Positions 41,925 to 51,025 are shown, counted from the stretch's first letter. The stretch: 64,000 nucleotides of DNA from Microbacterium dextranolyticum (GCF_016907295.1 NZ_JAFBBR010000001.1:744001-808000); one strand, 5' to 3'. Notes: generated from the letters alone by a model not told the origin. Translations and numbers: made by a program.

Positions 41925-43471
41925 GCGCACCCCAGTCCGCCGCCGAGGCATCCACCGGCGGCCTGTCGAAGAAGGGCCTCAGCGCCGGAACGGTGGGCCT
42001 GATCGGCGCCGTCGTCATCGGCATCTCGTGCATCGCCCCGGCGTACACCTTCACCGCCGCGATCGGCCCGACCGTCGGCGCCGTCGGCGTTCAGGTTCCG
42101 GCGATCATCCTCGTCGGCTTCATCCCCATGCTCCTCGTCGCCTTCGGCTATCGCGAGCTGAACAGCCGGATGCCCGATTCGGGGACCTCCTTCACGTGGG
42201 CCGCGCGCGCGTTCGGCCCGTGGGTCGGCTGGATGGCGGGATGGGGTCTGGTCGCGGCCACCGTGATCGTCCTGTCGAACCTCGCCGGCATCGCCGTCGA
42301 CTTCCTCTTCCTGCTGATCGCTCAGGTGACCGGTCGACCGGAGACGGCGGAGCTCGCCGCGAACATCCCGGTGAACATCGTCGTCTGCCTGCTGTTCGTC
42401 GCTGCGGCGACGTTCGTGTCGTACCGCGACATGCAGACGACCCAGAAGCTGCAGTACGTGCTCGTGACCTTCCAGGTGATCGTGCTGATCGGCTTCGCGA
42501 TCGCCGCCTTCGCCCGATTCGCCGGAGGCCAGGCGTTCGACGCGACGCCGTTCGACTGGCAGTGGTTCAACCCGTTCGCCGTGTCATCGTTCAGTGCGTT
42601 CGCTGCGGGGCTGTCGCTGTCGATCTTCATCTTCTGGGGGTGGGATGTCACCCTCACCATGAACGAGGAGACGAAGGACCCCGAGAAGACCCCCGGGCGG
42701 GCGGCGACCATCACGGTCATCACGATCGTGTCGCTCTACCTGCTGCTGGCCGTGTCGATGATCATGTACGCCGGCACCGGCGACGGGGAGTTCGGTCTCG
42801 GCAACCCCGACATCCAGTCGAACGCGTTCTTCGCACTCGCCGGGCCCATCCTCGGCCCCTTCGCGGCGCTCGTCTCGCTCGCGGTGCTCACGAGCTCCGC
42901 GTCGTCGCTGCAGTCGACGTTCGTGGGCCCTGCCCGCACCCTGCTCGCGATGGGGCACTACGGGGCGCTGCCGGCATCTTTCGCCAAGGTCAGCCCGCGC
43001 TTCTTCACCCCCGGATTCGCGACGATCGTCTCGGCGGTCGTGGCGGCGGGCTTCTACTCGGTGATGCGGGTCGTGAGCACCAACGTGCTCTCCGACACGA
43101 TCCTGACGCTCGGCATGATGATCTGCTTCTACTACGGGATCACCGCCTTCGCCTGCGTCTGGTACTTCCGTCGGCAGTGGTTCGACTCGACCCGGAACTT
43201 CTTCTTCATGCTGCTGTTCCCGCTGCTGGGCGGCGTCATCCTCGCGGTGCTGTTCGTCACGACCCTGATCGACTCGATGTCGCCGGACTACGGCAGCGGC
43301 TCGGAGGTGTTCGGCGTCGGGCTGGTGTTCGTCCTCGGCATCACGATCATCGTCACGGGCATCGCGATCATGATCTGGCAGTCCGTGAAGCGCCCCGCCT
43401 TCTTCCGCGGAGAGACACTGGGAATGGATGCTCCGCCCTCCCTCCGCCGATCCAAGGAGAACGCACGATGA
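41921..43471 (+). CDS. APC family amino acid/polyamine permease
   Basis: ATG 41921 overlaps the usp stop. The 516-residue protein has about 12 to 14 spans. The conserved first helices read GLIGAVVIGISCIAPAYTFT and FIPMLLVAFGYRELN, followed by SFTWAARAFGPWVGWMAGW. APC permeases of this subgroup carry amino acids, GABA or polyamines. Being translationally coupled within the cluster, it is the likely importer of the amine. Confidence 0.9.
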   Translation: MSAPQSAAEASTGGLSKKGLSAGTVGLIGAVVIGISCIAPAYTFTAAIGPTVGAVGVQVPAIILVGFIPMLLVAFGYRELNSRMPDSGTSFTWAARAFGPWVGWMAGWGLVAATVIVLSNLAGIAVDFLFLLIAQVTGRPETAELAANIPVNIVVCLLFVAAATFVSYRDMQTTQKLQYVLVTFQVIVLIGFAIAAFARFAGGQAFDATPFDWQWFNPFAVSSFSAFAAGLSLSIFIFWGWDVTLTMNEETKDPEKTPGRAATITVITIVSLYLLLAVSMIMYAGTGDGEFGLGNPDIQSNAFFALAGPILGPFAALVSLAVLTSSASSLQSTFVGPARTLLAMGHYGALPASFAKVSPRFFTPGFATIVSAVVAAGFYSVMRVVSTNVLSDTILTLGMMICFYYGITAFACVWYFRRQWFDSTRNFFFMLLFPLLGGVILAVLFVTTLIDSMSPDYGSGSEVFGVGLVFVLGITIIVTGIAIMIWQSVKRPAFFRGETLGMDAPPSLRRSKENAR

Positions 43472-44925
43472 TCACCGAGAGCGACCTGCTCGCGAAGACC
43501 CCCCGTCAGCTGTTCATCGGCGGACGCTGGCAGGACGGCGAGTCCGGCACGTTCCCCGTGCGCGACCCCGCGACGGGCGACGTGCTCATCGAGATCGCCG
43601 ACGCCTCCGCGGCCGACGGCATCCGCGCGCTCGACGCGGCCGTCGCCGCGCAGGATGCCTGGGCCGCCACCCCGGCGCGCACGCGCAGCGACATCCTGCG
43701 CCGCGCATTCGACCTCCTCACGGAGCGGGCGGACGAGTTCGCGCTGCTCATGACGCTCGAGATGGGGAAGCCGCTCGCAGAGGCGCGCGGCGAGGTCACC
43801 TACGGCGGCGAGTTCCTGCGCTGGTTCAGCGAGGAGGCCGTCCGCATCGCGGGGCGGTACGGCGAGAACCCCGAGGGCACGGGGCGGATGGTCATCAGCC
43901 AGCGGCCGGTCGGCCCGTGCTTCTTCATCACGCCGTGGAACTTCCCCCTGGCGATGGCGACCCGCAAGATCGCGCCGGCGCTCGCCGCCGGGTGCACGGT
44001 CGTCGTGAAGCCGGCCGAGCTGACGCCTCTCACGACCCTCGCTCTCGCCGCGCTGCTCGTCGAGGCGGGGCTCCCCGAAGGGGTCGTCAACGTCGTCACC
44101 ACGACCGCGTCGAGCGCCGTCTCGGGTCCGATCATCGCCGACCCGCGGCTGCGCAAGCTCTCGTTCACCGGCTCGACCCCGGTGGGGAAGAAGCTGATCG
44201 CCCAGGCTGCTGAGGGCGTGCTGCGGGTGTCGATGGAGCTCGGGGGGAACGCGCCGTTCGTCGTCTTCGACGACGCGGACCTCGACAAGGCGGTCGACGG
44301 GGCCCTCGCCGCGAAGTTCCGCAACATCGGCCAGGCCTGCACCGCCGCCAACCGCTTCATCGTGCACGCCGGCATCGCCGAGCGCTTCGCCGACCGCGTC
44401 TGCGAGCGGGTGCGGGCGATGAAGATCGGCCGGGGCACCGAGGAGGGCGTCCAGATCGGACCGCTCATCGACCGCAAGGCCGTCGACGGCACGGCCGCGC
44501 TCGTCGCGGATGCCGTCGAGCGCGGCGCGACGGTGCGCGCCGGCGGCGCGGCGATCGAGGGGCCGGGCACGTTCTTCGAGCCGACTGTCATCACCGAGGT
44601 CGCCCCCGGCAGCGACATCCTGCGCGAGGAGATCTTCGGGCCCGTGCTCGCGATCGCGACGTTCGAGGACGAGGACGAGGCGGTGCGCCTCGCGAACGAC
44701 ACCGAGTACGGTCTCGTCTCGTACGTGTTCACCGAGAACCTCGCGCGGGGCGTCCGCATGATCGACCGTCTCGACACGGGGATGATGGGCCTGAACGTGG
44801 GGGTCGTCTCGAACGCGGCCGCCCCCTTCGGGGGCGTCAAGCAATCCGGCGTCGGGCGCGAGGGCGGGCTGGAGGGCATCCACGAGTTCCTGTCCACGAA
44901 GTACACGCTGATCCCGATGGCGTAG
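43468..44925 (+). CDS. gabD: Succinate-semialdehyde dehydrogenase (GabD type)
   Basis: ATG 43468 overlaps the permease stop and has AAGGAG upstream. The 485-residue protein matches GabD in length and motifs: FFITPWNFPLAMATRKIAPA, FTGSTPVGKKL, catalytic Glu in MELGGNAPF, catalytic Cys in GQACTAANRF, and the C-terminal SNAAAPFGGVKQSGVGREGG. It oxidises succinate semialdehyde to succinate. The GabD signature near the C-terminus makes this the better candidate of the two dehydrogenases for that step. Confidence 0.92.
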   Translation: MITESDLLAKTPRQLFIGGRWQDGESGTFPVRDPATGDVLIEIADASAADGIRALDAAVAAQDAWAATPARTRSDILRRAFDLLTERADEFALLMTLEMGKPLAEARGEVTYGGEFLRWFSEEAVRIAGRYGENPEGTGRMVISQRPVGPCFFITPWNFPLAMATRKIAPALAAGCTVVVKPAELTPLTTLALAALLVEAGLPEGVVNVVTTTASSAVSGPIIADPRLRKLSFTGSTPVGKKLIAQAAEGVLRVSMELGGNAPFVVFDDADLDKAVDGALAAKFRNIGQACTAANRFIVHAGIAERFADRVCERVRAMKIGRGTEEGVQIGPLIDRKAVDGTAALVADAVERGATVRAGGAAIEGPGTFFEPTVITEVAPGSDILREEIFGPVLAIATFEDEDEAVRLANDTEYGLVSYVFTENLARGVRMIDRLDTGMMGLNVGVVSNAAAPFGGVKQSGVGREGGLEGIHEFLSTKYTLIPMA

Positions 44926-44986
44926 GCCGCGAACCGGCATCCGCCCGCATCCGACCCGACACCGCACCGACACCGATGAGGACACC

Positions 44987-46354
44987 ATGAGCGAATACGC
45001 CGTCACCAACCCCGCCACCGGCGAGACGCTGGCGACCTACCCGACCGCGACCGACGCCGACGTCGAGAATGCTCTGGCCACCGCCGACGAGGCGTTCCGC
45101 GGCTGGGCGCGCACCGCAGCGCCGACGGAGCGTGCGGCTCTGCTGCGCCGCGTCGCCGAGCTCCACCGCGAGCGCCGCGACGAGCTCGCCGCGATCAGCG
45201 TCCGCGAGATGGGCAAGCCTCTCGCCGCCGCGGAGGGCGAGGTCGACTTCGCCGCCGACATCACGGAGTTCTACGCCGAGCACATCGACGAGATCACCGG
45301 CGACAGCCCGATCGACATCCTCGGCGAGGGAACGGCGGTCATCCGCCGCGCGCCGCTCGGCGTGCTGCTGGGGATCATGCCCTGGAACTTCCCGTACTAC
45401 CAGGTCGCGCGCTTCGCGGCGCCGAACATCGCGGTCGGGAACACGATCCTGCTCAAGCACGCGCCGCAGTGCCCCGAATCCGCGGCGGCGATCGCGCAGA
45501 TGTACACGGACGCGGGCTTTCCCGCGGGGGTCTACGCCGACGTGCGCCTGACGAACGACCAGGCGGCGGATGTCATCGCCGACCGCCGCGTCCAGGGGGT
45601 GTCCGTGACCGGCTCGGAGCGCGCCGGATCGGCCGTCGCCGAGATCGCCGGCCGCAACCTGAAGAAGGTCGCCCTCGAACTCGGCGGGTCGGACCCGTTC
45701 CTCCTGCTGTCGACGGACGACCTCGACGGGGCCGTGCAGATGGGCGTGGACGCGCGTCTCGACAACAACGGGCAGTCGTGCAACGGCGCCAAGCGGTTCA
45801 TCATCGTGGACGACCTCTACGACGCTTTCGTCGAGAAGTTCTCCGCGGCCATGGCGGATGCCACGGTCGGCGATCCCTTCGCCGAGGGCACCGTCCTCGG
45901 CCCCCTCTCGTCGCTCGCGGCCGCCGAGCGTCTCGCGGAGCAGGTCGACCGCGCCGTCGCGCAGGGCGCGACCCTGGTCACGGGCGGTGTCCGTGACGGC
46001 GCCTACTACCCGGGCACCGTGCTCACCGGGGTCACCCCCGAGATGGACGCGTATCGCGAGGAGTTCTTCGGACCCGTGGGCGTCGTCTACCGCGTGGCGG
46101 ACGAGAACGAGGCCGTCGACGTCGCCAACGGCACACCGTTCGGGCTCGGCTCCTACGTCTTCACGACGGATGCGGCGCAGGCCGAGCGGGTCGCCGACCG
46201 GATCGATGCCGGAATGGTCTACATCAACATCGTCCTCGCCGACTCGCCCGAACTTCCCTTCGGCGGCGTCAAGCGCAGCGGTACGGGGCGCGAGATGGGG
46301 CTCCTCGCCGCCGACGAATTCGTCAACAAGAAGCTCATCCGCACGGCCGGCTGA
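44987..46354 (+). CDS. NAD(P)-dependent aldehyde dehydrogenase
   Basis: The 455-residue protein lies 61 bp after gabD. It has LLGIMPWNFPYYQVARFAAP, VTGSERAGSAVAEIAG, the catalytic Glu in LELGGSDPFL, catalytic Cys in NGQSCNGAKRFI and LPFGGVKRSGTGREMG. Its length is typical of the shorter SSADH/GabD1-like branch. In this cluster it probably oxidises 4-aminobutanal to GABA or doubles as a succinate-semialdehyde dehydrogenase. Which is true cannot be read from sequence. Confidence 0.88.
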   Translation: MSEYAVTNPATGETLATYPTATDADVENALATADEAFRGWARTAAPTERAALLRRVAELHRERRDELAAISVREMGKPLAAAEGEVDFAADITEFYAEHIDEITGDSPIDILGEGTAVIRRAPLGVLLGIMPWNFPYYQVARFAAPNIAVGNTILLKHAPQCPESAAAIAQMYTDAGFPAGVYADVRLTNDQAADVIADRRVQGVSVTGSERAGSAVAEIAGRNLKKVALELGGSDPFLLLSTDDLDGAVQMGVDARLDNNGQSCNGAKRFIIVDDLYDAFVEKFSAAMADATVGDPFAEGTVLGPLSSLAAAERLAEQVDRAVAQGATLVTGGVRDGAYYPGTVLTGVTPEMDAYREEFFGPVGVVYRVADENEAVDVANGTPFGLGSYVFTTDAAQAERVADRIDAGMVYINIVLADSPELPFGGVKRSGTGREMGLLAADEFVNKKLIRTAG

Positions 46355-46436
46355 CGCGCTCGCTCGGCCATGCGCCGCGGGGGTTCTTCCGGCGCATGGC
46401 CTGGCGGCACGACCTTCGGCGGGCCAGGATGGGTTC

Positions 46437-46874
46437 ATGGACCACGTCTCTGATCCCGTCACCCGCCTCTCCGACCAAGAGTGCTGGGATCGCCTCGCAG
46501 AACAGCAGCTGGGGCGTCTCGTCACCCGCGTGGGCGATGTGCTCGACATCTTCCCCGTGAACTACACCGTCGACGGCGAGAGCCTCGTCTTCCGCACGGC
46601 CGAGGGCAGCAAGCTCACCGAGATCGCCATCAACGACGAGGTGCTCTTCGAAGCCGACGAGTACACCGAGACGGATGCCTGGAGCGTCGTCGTGCGCGGT
46701 CGTGCCCGTCGCCTCGACACCGTCGAAGAGGTGGCCGAAGCCGACCGGCTTCCCCTGCAGCCGTGGGTGCCGACGGTGAAGTACAACTACGTGCGGATCA
46801 CCCCGGCATCCCTCTCGGGGCGCGATGTCCGACGGGGATCGGAGCCCGATCGTTACGGCGTGCAGCAGTACTGA
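46437..46874 (+). CDS. Pyridoxamine 5'-phosphate oxidase family protein
   Basis: The 145-residue protein follows the split-barrel flavin fold: RLSDQECWDRLAEQQLGRLV, VLDIFPVNYTVDGESLVFRT, AEGSKLTEIA, VLFEADEYTETDAWSVVVRGR. Such small proteins bind FMN or F420 or are DNA-associated sensors. The conserved phosphate-binding part is SKLTEIA. Function is unknown. It sits alone before tRNA-Trp. Confidence 0.85.
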   Translation: MDHVSDPVTRLSDQECWDRLAEQQLGRLVTRVGDVLDIFPVNYTVDGESLVFRTAEGSKLTEIAINDEVLFEADEYTETDAWSVVVRGRARRLDTVEEVAEADRLPLQPWVPTVKYNYVRITPASLSGRDVRRGSEPDRYGVQQY

Positions 46875-47018
46875 GCCATGCGGCCGGGCCCCCGCGTTCG
46901 CGCGTTCCGGGGGCATGACGTATGCTGGACACAGCAGTTGAAGTCTGCATTCTTTCGCCGTGCCCTGGTTGTGCGGGGGGGAGAGGTAAGGCTTCGACCT
47001 CGAGGCCTCCGGGTCTCT

Positions 47019-47091
<73 letters not shown>

Positions 47092-47176
47092 CGCGTCAGC
47101 GCACAGCTGATAACGAAGGCGTGCCGGCGTCCCGCCGTCACGGAAGCAAGTCCGAGCAATTCACACGGGTGGGTAC

Positions 47177-47437
47177 ATGGTTCAGGAAGAGGCGCACGGC
47201 GAGGTCGTCGCGAGCAGCGCGCCCCGCGAAAAGAAGCTGAACTTCGTTCAGCGGATCGCCCTCTTCATCCGTCAGGTGTTCGGTGAACTCCGCAAGGTCG
47301 TCACCCCGACCCGCCAGGAGCTCGTCAAGTACACCGCGGTGGTCCTGGGCTTCGTCGTCGTCATGATGGCGATCGTGTACGGCCTCGATTTGCTCTTCAC
47401 CTGGGTGGTGAACGTCGTCTTCGGCGTTCCGGCCTGA
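47177..47437 (+). CDS. secE: Preprotein translocase subunit SecE
   Basis: The 86-residue product ends in one membrane span (YTAVVLGFVVVMMAIVYGLDLLF). The conserved cytoplasmic helix reads FVQRIALFIRQVFGELRKVVTPTRQELVKY. SecE clamps SecY in the translocon. It is followed by nusG 47 bp downstream, as in most bacteria. Confidence 0.97.
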   Translation: MVQEEAHGEVVASSAPREKKLNFVQRIALFIRQVFGELRKVVTPTRQELVKYTAVVLGFVVVMMAIVYGLDLLFTWVVNVVFGVPA

Positions 47438-47484
47438 GCGACGGCATCCCACGCCCGACCCGCCCCCGATGGAAGAGAACGCAC

Positions 47485-48579
47485 GTGTCTGAGAAGTTCA
47501 CCGACGATGTCGACTGGGCGACTGCCGCAGAGCAGTCCAGTGAGGATGACGAGGCCCAGGAGGGCAACGTCCTCGCCGCAGAGGAGCGCTCGTCCGAGTC
47601 CGCCGAGCACCTCGCCGTCCACGTCGTGAACGAGGACGAGGATGACGCCGACGACGAGATCGACATCGACGACCCGGAGGCGGATGCCATCGTGAACGAC
47701 GCACTGGAGATCGACGAGGCTGCTGAGGCCGAGGCTGCCGCCGAGGTGCTCAACGACTCGCTCGCCGAGGAAGAGGCGGAGGCCGCTGCGGCCGCCGCCG
47801 ATGATGTGACCCCGTACGACGGCCCCGACGTCAACGGCGAGCCGGATGCCCCCGCGCTCGACGAGGACTTCGTCGCCGAGGTCTCCGAGGCTGCAGACGT
47901 CGTCGACGCATCCGAGACCGCCGAGGAGGTCGGCGACGTCGACTCCGACGAGGCGGCCGACCCCTACGAGACCTTCCGCGCGGAGCTGCGTTCGCTGCCG
48001 GGCAAGTGGTACGTCATCCACTCCTACGCCGGGTTCGAGCGCAAGGTGAAGGCCAACATCGAGCAGCGCAAGAGCTCGCTCGAGGTCGAAGAGGACATCT
48101 ACCAGGTCGAGGTCCCGATGGAGGACGTCGTCGAGATCAAGAACGGTCAGCGCAAGATGGTCACGCGCGTCCGGATCCCCGGCTACGTGCTCGTGCGCAT
48201 GGAGCTCAACGAGGACACCTGGTCGGTCGTGCGTCACACTCCCGGTGTCACCGGCTTCGTGGGCAACGCCCACAACCCGACGCCGCTGCGCTTCGAAGAG
48301 GCGTTCAACATGCTGAAGGCGCTCGTGCAGGTCACCGAGACCGCTCCCGCCAAGGGCGGCGCGGCCAAGGGCTCGGCGACGCCGGTGCGCAACGTCATCA
48401 CCGAGGTCGACTTCGAGATCGGTGAGACCATCACGATCAAGGAGGGCTCGTTCGCCGGACTCCCCGGTTCGATCAGCGAGATCAAGCCCGAGAGCGGCAA
48501 GCTCACGGTCCTCGTTTCGCTCTTCGAGCGCGAGACTCCGGTCGAGCTCTCCTTCGACCAGGTCACCAAGCAGTCCTGA
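47485..48579 (+). CDS. nusG: Transcription termination/antitermination protein NusG
   Basis: The GTG at 47485 opens a 364-residue NusG. About 165 N-terminal residues form a very acidic extension (EDEDDADDEIDIDDPEADA). The NGN domain follows (KWYVIHSYAGFERKVKANIE, GYVLVRMELNEDTWSVVRHT), then a KOW domain (IKEGSFAGLPGSISEI). Acidic extensions are known in actinobacterial NusG but this one is long. It binds RNA polymerase and Rho or ribosomal S10. Confidence 0.97.
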   Translation: MSEKFTDDVDWATAAEQSSEDDEAQEGNVLAAEERSSESAEHLAVHVVNEDEDDADDEIDIDDPEADAIVNDALEIDEAAEAEAAAEVLNDSLAEEEAEAAAAAADDVTPYDGPDVNGEPDAPALDEDFVAEVSEAADVVDASETAEEVGDVDSDEAADPYETFRAELRSLPGKWYVIHSYAGFERKVKANIEQRKSSLEVEEDIYQVEVPMEDVVEIKNGQRKMVTRVRIPGYVLVRMELNEDTWSVVRHTPGVTGFVGNAHNPTPLRFEEAFNMLKALVQVTETAPAKGGAAKGSATPVRNVITEVDFEIGETITIKEGSFAGLPGSISEIKPESGKLTVLVSLFERETPVELSFDQVTKQS

Positions 48580-48581
48580 CC

Positions 48582-48643
48582 GGATGCCGGTTCACCGGCA
48601 TCCTTCCGAGAACGGCACGCTCCCCACGGAGCGTGCCGTTCTC
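48582..48643 (+). terminator. Two consecutive hairpins after nusG
   Basis: Hairpin 1 (48582-48603) has perfect arms GGATGCCGG/CCGGCATCC with a four-base loop. Hairpin 2 (48608-48643) has perfect 16-bp arms starting GAGAACGGCACGCTCC with a CCAC loop. No T-run follows. They start three bases after the nusG stop and probably end the secE-nusG transcript. Confidence 0.75.
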
Positions 48644-48670
48644 GCGTGCGGCCGGTCTTCCGCCGGCCGT

Positions 48671-49175
48671 GTCCCACTTTCCGCGGGGTGTGTCCCACTT
48701 TGTGCGGGCCGTGTCCCACTTTCTGTCGCTCGGGGGCCGTCCGGACGACAGAAAGTGGGACACCGTCATGGGGGCGGGTGGTGGGGCGGTCGGCCGCGGC
48801 TGGTGTCCCACTTTCTGCGGCACTGGCACGCCGTGTCCCAGTTTCTGCGGGTCGTGTCCCACTTTGTGTCGCTTGGCAGCCTGCTGAACGACAGAAAGTG
48901 GGACATGGCCATGAGGCCGGTCCGTATGGGCGGCCGCCTGCCGGCCCTGTCGCAGTTTTTGCCGGCCCTCTCTCAGTTTCTGCCGGCCCTGTCCCACTTT
49001 CTGCGGGTCGCGTCCCGCTTTCTGCGGGGTGTGTCCCACTTTCTGTCGCTCGGAGGCCGTCGGGACGCCAGAAAGTGGGACATGGTCGTGAAGCTGCGAC
49101 ATGTGAGCCGCTTTCTGGGGGGGGGTGTCCCACTTTGTGTCGCTGGAAGGGCGACCGAACAACAGAAAGTGGGAC
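48671..49175. repeat. Array of GTCCCACTTTCTG repeats and hairpins (family 2)
   Basis: About 17 copies of a GTCCCACTTTCTG-like element occupy 500 bp. Four are closed by an inverted copy into hairpins: 48711-48763 (perfect 18-bp arms), 48856-48904, 49033-49081 and 49127-49175. Each hairpin arm ends TGTCGCT and its loop is GC-rich. The rest are forward half-copies spaced about 19-22 bp apart, usually followed by GCGG. The array fills most of the 766-bp gap between nusG and rplK; no gene is supported. It is not a CRISPR array because repeats are short and spacers are only a few bases. Confidence 0.92.
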
Positions 49176-49205
49176 GCGGTTGGAAGAGGGGGCGAGGCGG
49201 GGCAG

Positions 49206-49234
49206 ATGACGGATGCCGCGGCATCCGGTAGACT
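49206..49234 (+). promoter_or_regulatory. Probable rplK-rplA promoter with palindromic spacer
   Basis: ATGACG (49206-49211) and TAGACT (49229-49234) are separated by 17 bp. The spacer is nearly filled by the palindrome GGATGCCGCGGCATCC (49211-49226). A leader of about 105 nt follows before the rplK start, possibly a site for L1 or L11 feedback. Confidence 0.6.
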
Positions 49235-49345
49235 CAAGAGGTTGCGCGTCCGTCGCGCGACGATCCCACCACCTTCCGGGTCCGCCGGACGGGTGGAAGC
49301 GCGCCCCGATCCGCACGGATGGGGTGCTCGACAGAAGGAAAGAGA

Positions 49346-49777
49346 ATGGCACCGAAGAAGAAGGTGACCGGCCTGATCAAGCTTCAGATCAACGCCGGTG
49401 CCGCCAACCCGGCGCCGCCGATCGGCCCCGCGCTCGGTCAGCATGGCGTCAACATCATGGAGTTCTGCAAGGCGTACAACGCCGCGACCGAGTCGCAGCG
49501 CGGCAACGTCATCCCCGTGGAGATCACCGTCTACGAGGACCGCAGCTTCACGTTCATCCTGAAGACCCCGCCCGCGGCGGAGCTCATCAAGAAGGCCGCC
49601 GGTGTGGCCAAGGGTTCGCCGACCCCGCACACCACCAAGGTCGCGAAGCTCACCAAGGACCAGGTCCGTCAGATCGCCGAGACGAAGATGCCCGACCTGA
49701 ACGCGAACGACATCGAGGCCGCCTCGCTGATCATCGCCGGCACCGCCCGCTCCATGGGCATCACGGTCGAGGACTGA
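49346..49777 (+). CDS. rplK: 50S ribosomal protein L11
   Basis: The 143-residue protein shows the L11 N-terminus ([39 protein letters not shown]) and C-terminal RNA-binding domain ([30 protein letters not shown]). It binds 23S rRNA at the GTPase-associated centre. AAGGAAAGAGA lies just before the ATG. Confidence 0.98.
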   Translation: MAPKKKVTGLIKLQINAGAANPAPPIGPALGQHGVNIMEFCKAYNAATESQRGNVIPVEITVYEDRSFTFILKTPPAAELIKKAAGVAKGSPTPHTTKVAKLTKDQVRQIAETKMPDLNANDIEAASLIIAGTARSMGITVED

Positions 49778-49790
49778 GGGGGAACGCACA

Positions 49791-50480
49791 ATGGCTAAGT
49801 CCAAGGTTTACGAAGCAGCCGCGGCGAAGATCGACCGCGACAAGTTCTACACGTCCACCGAGGCGGTGAACCTCGCGAAGGAGACCGGCTCGAAGAAGTT
49901 CGACTCCACCGTCGAGGTCGCCCTCAAGCTCGCGGTCGACCCGCGCAAGGCGGACCAGATGGTCCGTGGCACGGTCATCCTGCCGCACGGCACGGGTAAG
50001 ACCGCCCGCGTCATCGTGTTCGCGACGGGCCCGGCCGCCGAGGCCGCCATCGCCGCGGGCGCCGACGAGGTCGGCGGCGCCGAGCTCATCGAGAAGGTGG
50101 CCGCAGGCTGGACCGCGTTCGACGCGGCCGTCTCGACCCCGGAGCTCATGGGCCAGGTCGGTCGCCTGGGTAAGGTCCTCGGTCCCCGTGGCCTCATGCC
50201 GAACCCCAAGACCGGCACCGTGACCCCCAACCCGGCCAAGGCCGTCGAGGAGATCAAGGGCGGAAAGATCGAGTTCCGCGTCGACAAGCACGCCAACGTG
50301 CACTTCGTCGTCGGCAAGGCCTCGTTCACGGCCGAGCAGCTGGACGAGAACTTCAAGGCCGCGCTCGAGGAGATCGTGCGTCTGAAGCCGTCGAGCTCGA
50401 AGGGTCGCTACATCCAGAAGGGTGCCGTGTCGACCACGTTCGGCCCCGGCATCCCGCTGGACGTCAACTCCATCGCCTGA
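49791..50480 (+). CDS. rplA: 50S ribosomal protein L1
   Basis: The 229-residue protein follows rplK by 13 bp. Family motifs: [31 protein letters not shown]-like strand, [18 protein letters not shown] and [16 protein letters not shown]1 builds the L1 stalk and in many bacteria represses its own operon by binding the leader mRNA. Confidence 0.98.
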   Translation: MAKSKVYEAAAAKIDRDKFYTSTEAVNLAKETGSKKFDSTVEVALKLAVDPRKADQMVRGTVILPHGTGKTARVIVFATGPAAEAAIAAGADEVGGAELIEKVAAGWTAFDAAVSTPELMGQVGRLGKVLGPRGLMPNPKTGTVTPNPAKAVEEIKGGKIEFRVDKHANVHFVVGKASFTAEQLDENFKAALEEIVRLKPSSSKGRYIQKGAVSTTFGPGIPLDVNSIA

Positions 50481-50501
50481 CGCACCGCGTCTCGCGAGAA
50501 A

Positions 50502-50533
50502 CGAAGGGCCCCGCCGCGAGGTGGGGCCCTTCG
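50502..50533 (+). terminator. Terminator after rplA
   Basis: CGAAGGGCCCC and GGGGCCCTTCG form an 11-bp stem with a ten-base loop 22 bp after the rplA stop, followed by TCGTTCC. It is a typical high-GC intrinsic terminator with a short, imperfect T tail. Confidence 0.88.
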
Positions 50534-50625
50534 TCGTTCCCGGGCGCGTCGACCCGATCGATCGGCTGGCCCGTCGTCCACGGCGGCGTCGACCCGATTG
50601 AGCCACCGGACCGCCCTCCCGCCGG

Positions 50626-50901
50626 TCAGCCGTCGCGTCGCACCTCGAAGCCGTCGCCGCCGATGGGTGGCAGATCCTGCACCGACAGGTCGTCGACATA
50701 GCCGCCGCGAGGCCCTTCCGCGGCCCAGGTCAGGACGTCGCGCACCGCGGCATCCGTGCCCTCGATCTCCGCTTCCACCCGTCCGTCACGCAGGTTGCGC
50801 ACCCAGCCCACGGTGCCGGCCCGCTCCGCGACCCGCTGCATCGTGTACCGGTACCCGACACCCTGCACCTCGCCGCTGATCGTCACCCGCACTCGTCTCA
50901 T
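50626..50901 (-). CDS. acyP: Acylphosphatase
   Basis: The 91-residue protein is full length. The phosphate loop is EVQGVGYRY with catalytic Arg18, and Asn36 lies in WVRNLRDG. It hydrolyses acyl phosphates in the cytoplasm. It is convergent with the rplKA operon. Confidence 0.93.
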   Translation of the reverse strand: MRRVRVTISGEVQGVGYRYTMQRVAERAGTVGWVRNLRDGRVEAEIEGTDAAVRDVLTWAAEGPRGGYVDDLSVQDLPPIGGDGFEVRRDG

Positions 50902-50913
50902 GACCCCATCCTC

Positions 50914-51025
50914 TCCTTGCGGCGTGCCCCTCGGAAGAGCGTCCTTGCGGCGTGCCCCTCGGAAGAGCGTCCCCGCGGCGTGCCCCTTGGAAGAGCGCCC
51001 CCGCGGCGCGCACCTCGGAAGAGCG
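50914..51025. repeat. Four tandem 28-bp repeats
   Basis: Units start at 50914, 50942, 50970 and 50998 and contain GCGGCGTGCCCCTCGGAAGA with a few substitutions in later copies. The first two copies are identical. The array lies between the acylphosphatase start and the end of the lysE gene, upstream of the former. No gene is supported in it. Confidence 0.9.

Noticed and set aside
48671..49175. CRISPR array
   Set aside because: Repeats are 13-16 bp, occur in both orientations, and are separated by only a few bases or by hairpin loops; no cas genes lie nearby.
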